Shown one piece after another: positions 33,720 through 44,832 of a DNA stretch of 64,000 nt. The notes under the pieces were generated by a model. The model saw only the letters and a program-made list of their open reading frames with translations, did not search any database and was not told where the DNA came from. The position numbers were made by a program, and so were the translations under genes. Source of the stretch: Taxawa tesnikishii (nom. ined.) (Eukaryota > Ascomycota > Dothideomycetes > Dothideales). The stretch covers positions 2,728,001 through 2,792,000 of the forward strand of contig JAPDRO010000001.1 in NCBI GenBank assembly GCA_030247885.1. Direction: 5' to 3'. Position 1 is the stretch's first letter. Each line of letters starts with the position of its first letter.

Positions 33720-36700
33720 TTAGAAGGAAGAGCTAACAGCACTCCCGATCTCCCTTCCTACATCCCAAGTCTGGCTCCCCAGCACATCTCGTCGCAACTC
33801 CTCCACCGTCCCGTCTAGAACCGCGTCCATCACGTCCATCACATCCATCGCGTCTGTAACATGTATGTTCTGCCCCGTAAGGTTTGGGTAGGCGGCGGAG
33901 CTATCGTACCGCTGCGCGGCTTGATAGTTGGAGAGCTCGAGGTGCGAGAACCCTGACGAGGATGGTGGAACCGGCGTCTCAGAGTCACGGCGTCTGAGGC
34001 TGCGGGGTGTGGTCGAGGTAGCGGGATGGGTTGATGCGGGCCAGGAGAGGAGCGTGGGGTGATCGGGTGCACCGTTCGCGCTTGAAGGAGGGTTCAGAGG
34101 GTTAGGAGTCGCACGATCCTGGTGCGGGAGGACGCCTACGCGTAGCGTGGAGTTGCGGTGAGGCGAAGATTGACCGGCAGCCGTGACGGGTATGGTGGGT
34201 TTGTCTGCGGTTGGATCCTCGGCGGTTCCATCTAGGGCGGAGAACGACCACGCGGGCTCTTGTCGAAGAATATAGCTCTCCGGAGTGGAAGCAGGATTGG
34301 TAGACGACATCATTGCCGGCGGTTGCCTTTGGACGCCTTGGTCGCTTGTCTTGTGCGTGCTGTGAGAGAACGATTGTTCCATCTCCTGCTGAAGTTGCGA
34401 ACTGACAGCTTCTTGGTCGTTGTCTGATACATCTGCCACAGGTGTCCCTATGGGCACGTGAGAAACGTCGTTACGCTGCGGCGATGCAGGCCTTGTTGAA
34501 CCGCTCGATAACGGAATCTTCTCAACGGCGGTCTTTTCCACGATAGCTGCATGCTCATCAGCTTTAGCAAATGCTCCCTTCGGCGAGAACGAAGAGAAGA
34601 TGCCGCTGATGGGCTCAAGCCCGTGCTCGTCGCGGATTCCGGTGTCTTTGAGGGTGAGACCTGTCTTTCTACCAACCGCGCCGGGCTCATAGTCCGGTTG
34701 CATGGCCCCAGTATCCGAGTTGCTCCTGTGTGCCGCCAATGGTGATGGAGCGAAGCTTGCGCGCTTCTTGGGCTGTTGTTTCTTTGTAGTTGACACTATG
34801 GGTGTATACGCATCAAAGAGGGCTTGCGTGCTGACCATGGGTGCTGGGCTTGCTGTAGTAGGCTGAATTAAAAGCTGTGCATTGAATGCGGCAAAAGGCG
34901 TAACAGCGTCCCCAGGTGGCTCTGATATTCGAGCTGGAGTCTTATGAGCTGCCTTGACAGGGGGATCAAAGGCTTTCTCTGGCGAGACGAAATCATCCCA
35001 TAGTGCACGCTGCGCCTCCTGCATGGCTGCTTGCGTGCTCAATTCAGGGAAATTGCCGAGCACATTTGTGTCCTTACGGGCTGTCGCATATGTCTCGTCG
35101 GCACCACCATGCATCGGACCGTGTCCCTTCGATGTGACCACTAAAGTGTCGGCTACAGGACCACTGTTTGCCGGCGATCTCATGGGAGATCCCTCAGGTG
35201 AACCAGAATCTCCGGGCGTGCCCATGAACGAAGCACCAGATAGACGCATGACGCGCCTAATCTCGCTGGCTACCGATTTCCTGCGATTTTCGCCATGTGC
35301 AGAGGCTGGTATGATGCTGTTGGTGTACTTGTTAATGAGCTCGAAGTTCATTTCCAGAGAGCCGTCGTTGAAAGACATGTCAATTGCTGGTGCAGGTGTT
35401 GCAACCGTAGTTGGAACTTGCAGAAGTGTGAGTGCAGATGGAGTTACCAACGGAGCCTGCGGCGCTGATGGATCGAGCGTCTTTCGCTTCCTCTTAGACT
35501 CAGGTTTCACAAGTTTGCCTGATGGACTGTCCTTTTTGCGTTTCATAGGAGCGCTAGTCCTCCGGTACAGGAAGGGCGACAATGTGTTGACCGCAGCAGT
35601 CTGGTAGGATTTGCGCGGCTGTGGTGATAGAGGCCGAGTAGCTGAGCCTACGTCAGGTGCGGACGAAGCTGGAACGAAACTACTGGGCGGTGGTAGGTTC
35701 CGCGGTCTTCCTTTGTACTTCCGGGCTTCCACAGGCACTGGGACACTGGCATTCTTCGAGGGGTCATGAACGTCTGTTGCTGTTGCATGATTGACAGGTG
35801 CTTCCCCTCTAACATGACTTGGGTCTGATGATGATATCCGGTTGATTGGGGTAAAGCCTGTGGTCAATCGAAAGACGCGCTGCGGAGCGGTAGACCCAAA
35901 AGAAGTGCTTTCGGTATGCGTGTCTTGCTTTTCCTTGTCTCCAGGAGACGGATCTGCAGTTGGGGCGGGTTTTGTCGTGATGAAAATGCTCCGGGATGCA
36001 TCATGGGATGTACCATCAGGTAGCAATCCGGCCGCTGGCATGAGGGTGCGTACTACGCCGCTCACGCCGTTTGCACCTTGCGAGTCCCTGTCAAGATCTT
36101 TTTCTGCCCCGCCTCTGGCAGGTGTTTCCGTTGGGCTTGAAAGGCCAAATACATGAGTCGACCTCGGCGGAGATCGAGGCTTCTTCGCAGAAGACACTGC
36201 ATGATGGTCTTCCACGACCGTCTCATCGATCTGATGCGGTGAACCTGCTCTCCTACGACGCGTTGTTTTTGGAGTAGGTTCTGGGATAGGTGGCGGGCTG
36301 CTATTGATCTGCGGTTGCTCAGGTTCTCGTGAAGGTGAGGGCATGCCTTCTCCTGCTATGAATTGAACGTCTGCTTCACCATCTGAATATGCTTCCGGCG
36401 TCCGAGTGTCTCGTTTTTCACGGTCTGAGAAAAGTCAGATGAACCAGCTGCCAGTCCAGGTGGCTCATGGCCCAGACGACGTCTCTTTGACGCCTTGTTG
36501 ATTAATCGCTCAAATGCTGCGTCCGAGCTTCCGACATGTGTGGTAGCCTTAGGTGGTCGCGAGGACTCCCGAATTGACAGACCCTCATTGCGCGCCTCCG
36601 CAGTGTTCTCCCGTATTCTTCGTGACCGTTCCTGTATGCCTCTACTTCTGACTGTCACCCGGGGAAGGACAGATATTGCAGCTGCTTTGCTCCTCTGGGC

Positions 36701-37135
36701 CAACGGACTTGGCGAGGGTCCCTTTACATCCCCACATAGATCTTCCATGTCTTCGTGTACTGCCCACTGGTGAATGCTCCACGATGCGTACGCCTGGCTC
36801 TCAGTGCCATTGTTCCTAGACCTAGTCTCTCCGGACTTGCTGAAGGGACCCTTCAGCGCAGCAGAGGCAATGAAGAGCGGTTGGCCTTGCAGATAGCTTT
36901 GTCCGAGCTTCTCAATCTTCCGTCTTTTAGCTTTTTCTGTGCACCATCACGCTCCTCGTCTGACCCTTCAACCAGTATCTCAGAGCGCCTCACGATGAGA
37001 GGCGCATAGGTGAGCGTTCGGTAATTTTCGTGTTGAAGGAAGTCTGAACCGCTTGTTGGCCATAGCCAGCGCCTCGTATCAACCATGTCCTCTACCGGCT
37101 CGTACACACCTCAGGGTGCGCGAGGAACGAGGCAT
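33720..37135 (-). CDS. Large intrinsically disordered protein, function unknown
   Basis: About 1,115 residues when read through two apparent one-base losses: near the GG at 36879-36880 and at TTTTT 36414-36418 (+ strand). Parts: an N-terminal ordered-looking segment (FLQHENYRTLTYAPLIVRRS, then YASWSIHQWAVHEDMEDLCG), a basic region (FERLINKASKRRRLG), then a long Ser/Pro/Thr-rich stretch with many SP/TP sites. A conserved-looking helix (MNFELINKYTNSIIPASAH, then ASEIRRVMRLSG) and a C-terminal helix (VEELRRDVLGSQTWDVGREI) follow. I suggest a start at 37135 (MPRSSRTL) with a 58-nt intron (37109-37052); the next in-frame ATG is 37086. The phosphosite-rich, nuclear-looking composition hints at a cell-cycle or chromatin role, but I recognise no family. 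Confidence 0.6.
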
Positions 37136-37678
37136 GGAGGGGAAGATGCTTCCGTTCGGGAAAGAGCAGCTGAGGGCGGCAAGCGGAAGTGGATGTTTGC
37201 AGGTGCAGGATAGTATCGTGCGTTCCTCACCAGGTGCTCTTTTAGAGGTCCATAGGTCTTGCGCGCATTGTGCACAGTCGCAGTCGAAACACTTTCAGGC
37301 CATGATGGTGTAGTCTTCACATGCAATCCAAAAGCCGGAGTCGGGGAGAAGTCGCATATCTTGCATAACTCATGTACAGGGATTAACCCTCATCGGCCAA
37401 TCAAATGGTCGGTTGCTCCAGCAATGTCTGTGTCCTACTTGTTTCTTGATTGTGGAGGCGGATAACAATCGGGTGGTCAACTCCAAGCGGCCCGTTAGTG
37501 ACGAATTGATACATCCAAATATCAGCCTCAAACACTGGAAACATCTATTCATTTACCTCTTGACACTCTCCTCTGCTCTTCTCAGCAGCACCACTTGACG
37601 CATTTACTACGAGCAATTGCATTCATGTCTGCTTAGACAACACTTTACCACTATTTGATATCCACCGCGACAACAACA
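37136..37678. other. Divergent intergenic region
   Basis: This 543-bp stretch lies between the disordered-protein gene (-) and the LRR scaffold gene (+) and should hold both promoters. No coding region is supported. Confidence 0.4.
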
Positions 37679-40600
37679 ATGCCAGCAACAGTCGCACCTT
37701 GGCTCGCAGACCTCGACGAGGACTGGGTCCAGCCTGCCACGGTCCCTGCCAATCCCACATATACCGAATTGACCTCCGCCAGCCATGATGCTAACTCGCT
37801 CGGTGGAAGTGTCAACCGCAGCAGAATCCCCCGACGAAGCAGCAGCGGTCAAAGCCAGATAACACCTTCAGGAGCTTCAAGTCAAAAGCGGAGGATGCCA
37901 CTGTCGCAACTCAACAGCAGCGCCAACAACGCCATGAGGGAAGCGTCTTTAGGATCTCAGACAATTGGCGCAAGGTCTGTATCTGTGGCCTCCGCTGACT
38001 CGGTGGTCCACTATGATACCATGGCAAGGTCTAAGAGCGCATCCCCTCGCAAACAACCGACATTAGAATGGAAGAAGAGACTGGTCGGGGGAGAAGTGGG
38101 CTACGGAGATCAGACGGATCTATTTGGCCCCTCTGGCTTAGAGAACATCTTCCAATCGCCCGCGCGCCGATTTAGCTCTCGTCCTAGCTCCCAAGACAAG
38201 TCTATCTTGCCATCGTTCTCGCGCACGAAGCAGCAAGTAATCATGCCCTCAAGTCCTCCGCCCTGGCCTTCCAACGTCGATCTCACCCTTCAATCTACTT
38301 CCGATGGAGCAGATTTGGCAAACAGTCTCAACGCAGTGGAGGAGGAGCTTCTGGACGAGCTTTTGGAGGATGAAGAGGCGGTTCAAGGAAGTGTTCGACA
38401 CGTAAGAGCTGCTGAAGAATCACCTCACGCAGTGGAACAGAGTAGACTGGATGAACAAAGCGGGCTGCAAGACCCAGATGTGACGGATAACAACGACAGC
38501 GTCAGTAAACCCAGCTTTGGAGTCAAATCAATTCAGAGGAGTACCTGTCGTACTGTCAGCGGCGAAAGCGATCTGCAGCATGAGGAACTGAGCCCAGTTT
38601 TTGTTTCCAAGCATACCACAGTCAGCGGGACAATTGGGTACACACCGCTGGATTCGAACCTGGTAAAACAGATGGAAGCAATGGACCTTCGCTCACCCAG
38701 ACCACTGCTCAACAAGCAAAGTGGCTCTCGGAAGATTGAGGACTCGATTGGGTTTGAAGACACAGACCTTCCTACTGGCACACCACCCTTGACCAAGTTG
38801 GGTGAATTTGTGAACGTCAGAAGGGGAGGTCTGTCAAATCATGGGTCATTCAAGAACCGTCCCTTGAGCCCTTCGCCTTCGGAACACCCATCATTTTCTG
38901 CTGTGGAAGAACCAATGGCGCAGAGCACGATCGAGAACAGAGCACCTGCCGAATTGGCCATCGGCGAAAGACGCAAGAACACAGTGGATCAACCAAGCAG
39001 CCCACTTCTCACACCTACGACTCCGGTCATTGATTGTGAGCAGTCGAGACTCAGCCCACGTAAGACACGCGGCTCAGCCAGCCCACTGAAACTCTTCTCA
39101 AATCACGACACATTCACCAACAATCGACTGTTGCGTAGAATGAGTCAGCTGGAGGATGTCGACCCGGATGAACCACGCGGCAAGTTCGCGCAAGAGATCG
39201 TTGAGGAGTCTGCAATTGATGATGCTGGAGATGACACGGTAGCCTCTCGGTCACTGGCAGGAAGCCGTGTCAACTTGCGACCTGGGTCTTTGACAGAATC
39301 ACAGTCACGCAACGCATCCAAGTTGAGCAATTTCGGCGAAGGCGAGCTCGATGAGCGTGATTTCGAAGCGGACTTTTCCTTCTCAACCGGCGTTGAGTTG
39401 AGGCTGGAAGAGCCCAGCAGTGAGGGATCTCCGTTACCCGAGACAGTACCGCCCGGGAGCAGAACACCATTCCGTTTCTATGTAGATCAAGCCTCGCAGG
39501 AGTTCAAAGAGACACTTCAGCTGAAGCGAAAGTTCTCGAAGCGTAGCACCATCCGATCACAGCTCTCGGATGATCGCGAAGATAACGTTTTGAACGGATC
39601 AAGCGCAGGAGACGCTACAGCAACTCACGATCACGGCACTCAAACGCAGGAATTCATCGACTACACGGAAGGAAAACGACCCCAGAGTTCACCTATCAAG
39701 GCGCCAACACCAAAGAGGCGGCGGACACTCCACGCCCTAGAGCAGGATGACGATGATGACTTCGGATACGGATCAGTGGCCTACCGCAAGCGAGAAAGCG
39801 TTCACATCGAGGTTACCCGCAGGAGTGAAAAGCAGACCACGAAGAGCACCCATCACTTCTCTACCTTCGATACTGACAGCGTTCCGCAGAGGCAGGTCTC
39901 ACGACCACGGAATCCGACACCTAGCCAAGCCCGTCGTCAACAGGTGGAGGCTGAGATAGAGGAGGCCACAGCCGAATTTATGGCATCTTCGCCGCGTCTG
40001 GAAGCTATAAAGGAGCAAATTGAAGCAAGTGAACTGCCTGGGGACTTCAACCTTGCGGAACAGGCCAAAGCTGTAGCCAGCGAGGTCGCCGCGTTCACCC
40101 TCAACGTTTCTAAGGCGAACACTGAAGGCGAACGCAAGCGATCCATCACTACGCAGGACTTCTTGGACGAGGCCATGCACATAATGTCTATGATCCGTGC
40201 GAGGGGCAGGCCACAGAGCGGACTCGGCAGTCTGGAAGAATCCGACGCTGAAGAAGTTTATGGAAAACACCTTCATCCAGAAGACGTATCATTCCAGCGG
40301 TCACCGTCACCACTGCGGCTGTCAAGACCGCCATCTCGTGAAGGCCAGACAAGCGGTTGGCGGCCAAGAAGCGAAAACTCACAGGACCCCAGAGTAGTCA
40401 GCCAACTCCGCCGCTTCGCAGAGAAAGACGACATAGATCTTGTTGACACCTCGGTTCGATCACTACACTTCGATGAAGCACCTTCCCACAGGCCCGAGGA
40501 GGATGAGATTTTCGTGGAACCATCAATCAATATCCGGATCAGCGGTCCTCGTTCGGAGCGCTCTCGTGAGCGTGGAGAATCCAACGCATCTCAGCCAACT

Positions 40601-43491
40601 CAATCAGACTCTTTCAAGAGCCACGCATCCAACCCGTCGATCGACTCGTCGAGTGGCAGGACGGTAAATACTAGCTCCACTCGCCGATCCGAGAACGTAG
40701 CGACACTCGCGCCTGAGACTGTAGCGCATCTGATACCAGAGGAGGTGGCCGGCATGACCTTTGACAGGGACAAGCAAAAATGGATCCGAGCGAGGAGCAC
40801 CAAACGGTCGCAGCGAGCAACACCTACACCACACTCACCAACTCCGACGAGCAATGTTACCAGTGACGATGACCCCTTCGGCGACATTCCTGACCTCACG
40901 GTGGACGAGGTCAAAGAACTGCATCATATCCAGCACGCGTGCAACTCCCAGGCGCCAACTGCCCTCCAATCCAGTAAAATTTCCGCCCATGATCAAGCTC
41001 CGGATGTGCAAGAAGGCAGCACTGCAGTGGAAAACCGTACGACGTCCCAGGAGACGGTAGTCGCCCGTCCTGTCACGAGCGATAGCAAGGCCATTCCCCT
41101 TTCAATTCCAGTTCTGTGCCTTCCAAGAACTCAGCCTTTGAATCCAGTGAGCCACAGATTGAGACGAGGGCAACCTCATGGAGCAACGAGGAGCTTGCAT
41201 GTTTGCAGAGGAGGGGCCCGGTGCTGCCCCAGTTTGCGGAGGTATCTACAACGCAAATGACTTGCACCGCATCTGTTGAGTCTGCAGGACCTACTCCCGA
41301 GGAAGAACATAACGAGACCAAATACGGTGAGACCACTTTCTCAGCTATCCAAGATGACTCGCTTCCGCTTGATGATTCCGACACGGAAGAGCTTCCAGCT
41401 TTGCCTCAACACCGGGATCTGCCACCTCATCCTGTTTTTCCAAGCTCTGCTTCTGTATATAGAGGTGCTGCGCGCAATGTCACCCGCAACATGTCCCTGC
41501 GCAGGCAAACTCTGGACCGTGGCTTCTATGCCAACGTTCAGCACGACCAAAGCGAGCTGTCTCTTATCGCCGAACTGCCTGACAAGCGACTCATGAGCCT
41601 TTCTTTGAGCGTGTCTCGGCCATCCGGTCAGAGCCAGGAGCTTGCTCTACCTTCTTCTCCCTCGACGAGGGTCGACGCTACGTTATATCTCAGCGATCTG
41701 CCTGATTTCACCATGCATCAGATTGATGAGGCCAAGCCCTCCGAGCAAGCTCTCGCGAAGCGCGTTGCCCAGCATGAGATGCAGGCAGCCAGTGACCGTT
41801 ACTCTCTGTCAGTGCAGGGGCTTGTGAAAACCCTGACGGACGTCGAGCCTGATGAGCCCTACTGGGAAGACATCAAGGCCTTGAACCTGCACGACAGAAG
41901 TCTTGGTTCTTTGCACGGTCTTGAAGATTTCTGCACGCACGTGCAGGATCTGAATATTTCGAACAACGAGGTGTCGCAACTGAAAGGAGCTCCTGCTTCC
42001 ATCAGGCGCCTCAATGCGAGGTCGAATGCTCTCAGCAGCTTGACGGCCTGGGGTCATCTGATGAATCTTCAGTACTTGGATATCTCTTACAACAACCTGG
42101 ACAGCTTGGATGGTCTTTCTTGTCTCATTCATTTGAGAGAATTGAGAGCGGATGGCAACAAGATCACCTCGCTGAGAGGGATTATGGAGCTGGACGGGTT
42201 GTTGAAGCTCAGGTTACGGCAGAACAATGTCGTCTCTGTGGATTTTTCAGGGTGTCAACTGTAAGTTCTTCACGAAAAGTGGCCGTATGCTCGAACTGTG
42301 CTGACTTCTCGCAGTAAACGCTTGGAAGAGCTAGATCTTAACGGTAACGGGCTTACGGACGTTCGCAACACTTGTGCTCTGCCGATGCTGGAGCGAATGA
42401 TTCTAGGTACGTCAATCACTCAGCCGTCCAACGTGGACCTTGACTGACAACATACAGACGACAACAATTTGGAGTTGTTCTCCACAAGCGAGCACTCAAA
42501 GCAAGAGTGTCCTCGAATAAAGTCTGTATCCTTCCGAGCGAACAGACTTTCTTCGCTTGATGTTTCTGCATATCCAGGCCTACACTACCTCAACGTGGAT
42601 CAGAACCGACTTGCAACTGTTCACGGCCTCGAAGGCCTGCAGCATCTCAACACTCTTTCGATGCGCAAGCAGGGCACATCAAGCGCCACGCCATCAAACG
42701 CCGGTTCTATTTTCATGCAACAAATCCACGTACGCTCCCTCCATCTCTCCTCAAACCTCATTCCATCCATGGATCTCCCACACTCCTATCACAGCATCCA
42801 GCACCTTGAGCTCGCATCTTGCGGCCTCCGAGACCTGCCCTCAGATTTCGGTCTCCGCTTCCCAAACCTGCGATCCTTGAACCTCAACTTCAATTCCTTG
42901 CGCGACGCGCGTCCTCTGCTCAACATCGAGCATCTCTCCTCGCTTTACCTAGCCGGCAATCGCCTAGACAAGCTCCGTAAAACCATTGCCACGGTCTCCA
43001 AAATGTCGCATCTGCGCCTTCTAGATGCACGCGACAATCCCTTCTCGCAAGGCTTTTACCCTCCCACCTCCGCAGCGTCAAAGGATCGCCAACTCATCCC
43101 CTCGCGGACCTTCGCGCACGCCGTCGAAGCCGACTCGGACGATGAGAGGAAGGTGCAGCAGATCGCAGCACGCGCGTACTTGCTCCCTCGAACAGACGTG
43201 GCTGCAGATGCGGAACACCTCGCACGTCTGGACTCAGACCGTCGTCTGCGCCGCAAGGTTTACGAGCTCCTTCTCGCGAACAGTTGCAACAAGCTCGCGG
43301 AGCTGGATGGTCGGGCCTTCGACTGTAGTGCCGCGCTGGTCAAGGATGAGACGTGGGTGCAATTGATTAAGATTGGGGTGCTGAGGAAGTCGGGGTCGTT
43401 GCAGAGACCGGACAGCGCGGCGAGCCGAACTAGAGAAGAGGGAAATGACACGGTGGCGAATATCGTAGAGGGGTATGGAGATGAAGAGTAG
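37679..43491 (+). CDS. Spindle-pole-body SIN scaffold with leucine-rich repeats (Cdc11/SepM/Nud1-like)
   Basis: About 1,902 residues. Exons 37679-42260, 42315-42406 and 42458-43491 with 54- and 51-nt introns. The N-terminus carries the signature TLEWKKRLVGGEVGYGDQTD (about residue 128) followed by LFGPSGLENIF, known from Cdc11/SepM proteins. A long disordered phospho-rich region follows, then C-terminal leucine-rich repeats (ALNLHDRSLGSLHGLEDF, LQYLDISYNNLDSLDGLSCL, LEELDLNGNGLTDVRN, LRSLNLNFNSLRDARPLLN). These scaffolds anchor the septation initiation network at spindle poles and couple mitotic exit to septation. Continuity from SDSKAIP to PFNSSSVPSKNSAFE needs one extra C in CCCC at 41096-41099. 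As written the frame closes near 41260. Confidence 0.82.
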
Positions 43492-43953
43492 GACTCGACG
43501 CAGATGTGCTTGTATTTGTATTGCAGTAGGGAGGCGCAGTGGATTGTTTAGACAGAGTAGGCGGCGGACCGGACTACGAACTAATGACTGTAAATTCCTC
43601 ACCTTTCGTTGTTTCCATATGGCGAACAATGTCTATAATTTCATATGCTCGTCTCAAACTTTCGATCGGCAGTTTGATGCTTGTATATCTCACTTGACTA
43701 TATAAACTAGATGACTGACAAAGCGGTTGCACAAACATTAGCACTTCTCTTTTGGAATATACCAGGTAACAGTACCGTGTTGAATAATTCACGTTTGTGT
43801 ATGCGATAAAGAAACACTTACAGGAATAAGACATAGAAGCCCGCGTTTGAACATTTTCCTAATGAGCCAAAGAACAAACACTTCTGCTACTTTAGCTAAG
43901 AAGGAAAAGAAACCCCTCCAAGACCAAACCAGGAAGCCTTCTGCGCCGCAGTT
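43492..43953. other. Intergenic region upstream of the Myb-like gene
   Basis: This 462-bp stretch holds the 3' UTR of the LRR scaffold gene and the promoter of the Myb-like gene. Nothing else is supported. Confidence 0.4.
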
Positions 43954-44505
43954 ATGCCCGCCAGAATCGACGCAGACTCCAGTCTCCGTTTCCTCTACGC
44001 CTGCCTCAAACACTCCAACTGCACAGTGGTACGTTCCAACGTCCCCTTTGCACCCGAACCTTTGCCCCTTCAACTATTCCTCCCCTCACGTTCCATCCCT
44101 CCCGAACAGAGCAATGATGGAGCTGAACCGCTGTAGATTGACTACGCAAAGATAGCCGAACAATTCGGAATCAAAGCCCCCGCGGCACGCATGCGCCTGA
44201 TGCGACTGAAAGCGACGTTAGATCCGGACGCCCCGCTGCCGACCAGGGACGGCACGGGTGGGAAGAAGAACAACAACAAGCGTGGAAGGCTGGGCAAGCA
44301 CAAGAGCGGAAACAGGGATACCGCGACGAACGAGGAGAAAGCATGCTTCATGAATGGTCGAGGGATCGTTGAAGGTATGGAGGATGATGAGGAGGTGGTG
44401 GGCTCTGAGAAGAAGGGATTGAGGATGGTGGAAAGGGAGGCAACAGCGATGGGGAGCCCGGTTCCTTCGGATGCGGCATCGAGCGAAAAAGACGAGCCGC
44501 TTTGA
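43954..44505 (+). CDS. Myb-like DNA-binding domain protein (fungal Myb_DNA-bind_8 type)
   Basis: Exon 1 (43954-44028) encodes MPARIDADSSLRFLYACLKH and SNCTV. A 108-nt intron (GTACGT...CTGTAG) leads to exon 2 (44137-44505), giving 147 residues. The first ~50 residues (FLYACLKHSNCTV, then IDYAKIAEQFGIKAPAARMR) form the short helix-turn-helix seen in many small fungal proteins of this type. The rest is basic and then acidic (KKNNNKRGRLGKHKSG, MEDDEEVV). A TGA ends the frame at 44503-44505, yet the same frame stays open for another 70 codons with coding-like content, so the stop may be genuine or an error. DNA binding is inferred from the domain. Confidence 0.7.
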
Positions 44506-44832
44506 AAAAGGGTAAAGAAGTTGAGGGGATTGGAGGTAATGAAGAAGGAAGAGGAGGTGAATGAGAAACGGGCGTTCATCAGGCAGGCCGCGATGGGCGG
44601 AGTGGATCGGGAATATGACTTGAAACCGGACGTCTCGAAGCTCCATCTCACAGAGCCGGTAATAGCAAAGGCAGAACAGGACGAGGAAGAGAAGGTCAAG
44701 GTAGAACCCGAGATTTGAGTGGGACCACAACGACCCAGCATTTCCCTGAAGGTGGCTGTACGCGACGTGACAGGGAGCCGTCGACAGATGCCGCATGAAA
44801 AGACCGTTTCCATAAAGACATCCCTGACCCTT

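Noticed and set aside
38640-38665. tRNA-like GGATTCGAACC
   Set aside because: It lies within the SepM-like coding exon and has no surrounding cloverleaf. No other tRNA T-loop with proper arms was seen in the window.
41116-43491. A separate LRR-protein gene downstream of the long disordered frame
   Set aside because: A single extra base at 41096-41099 joins both into the known SepM/Cdc11 layout (N-terminal motif plus C-terminal LRRs).
44142-44813. A 223-codon minus-strand open frame opposite the Myb-like gene
   Set aside because: It is the reverse shadow of the acidic/basic low-complexity plus-strand gene, and it has the Ser/Phe-rich composition expected of such shadows.
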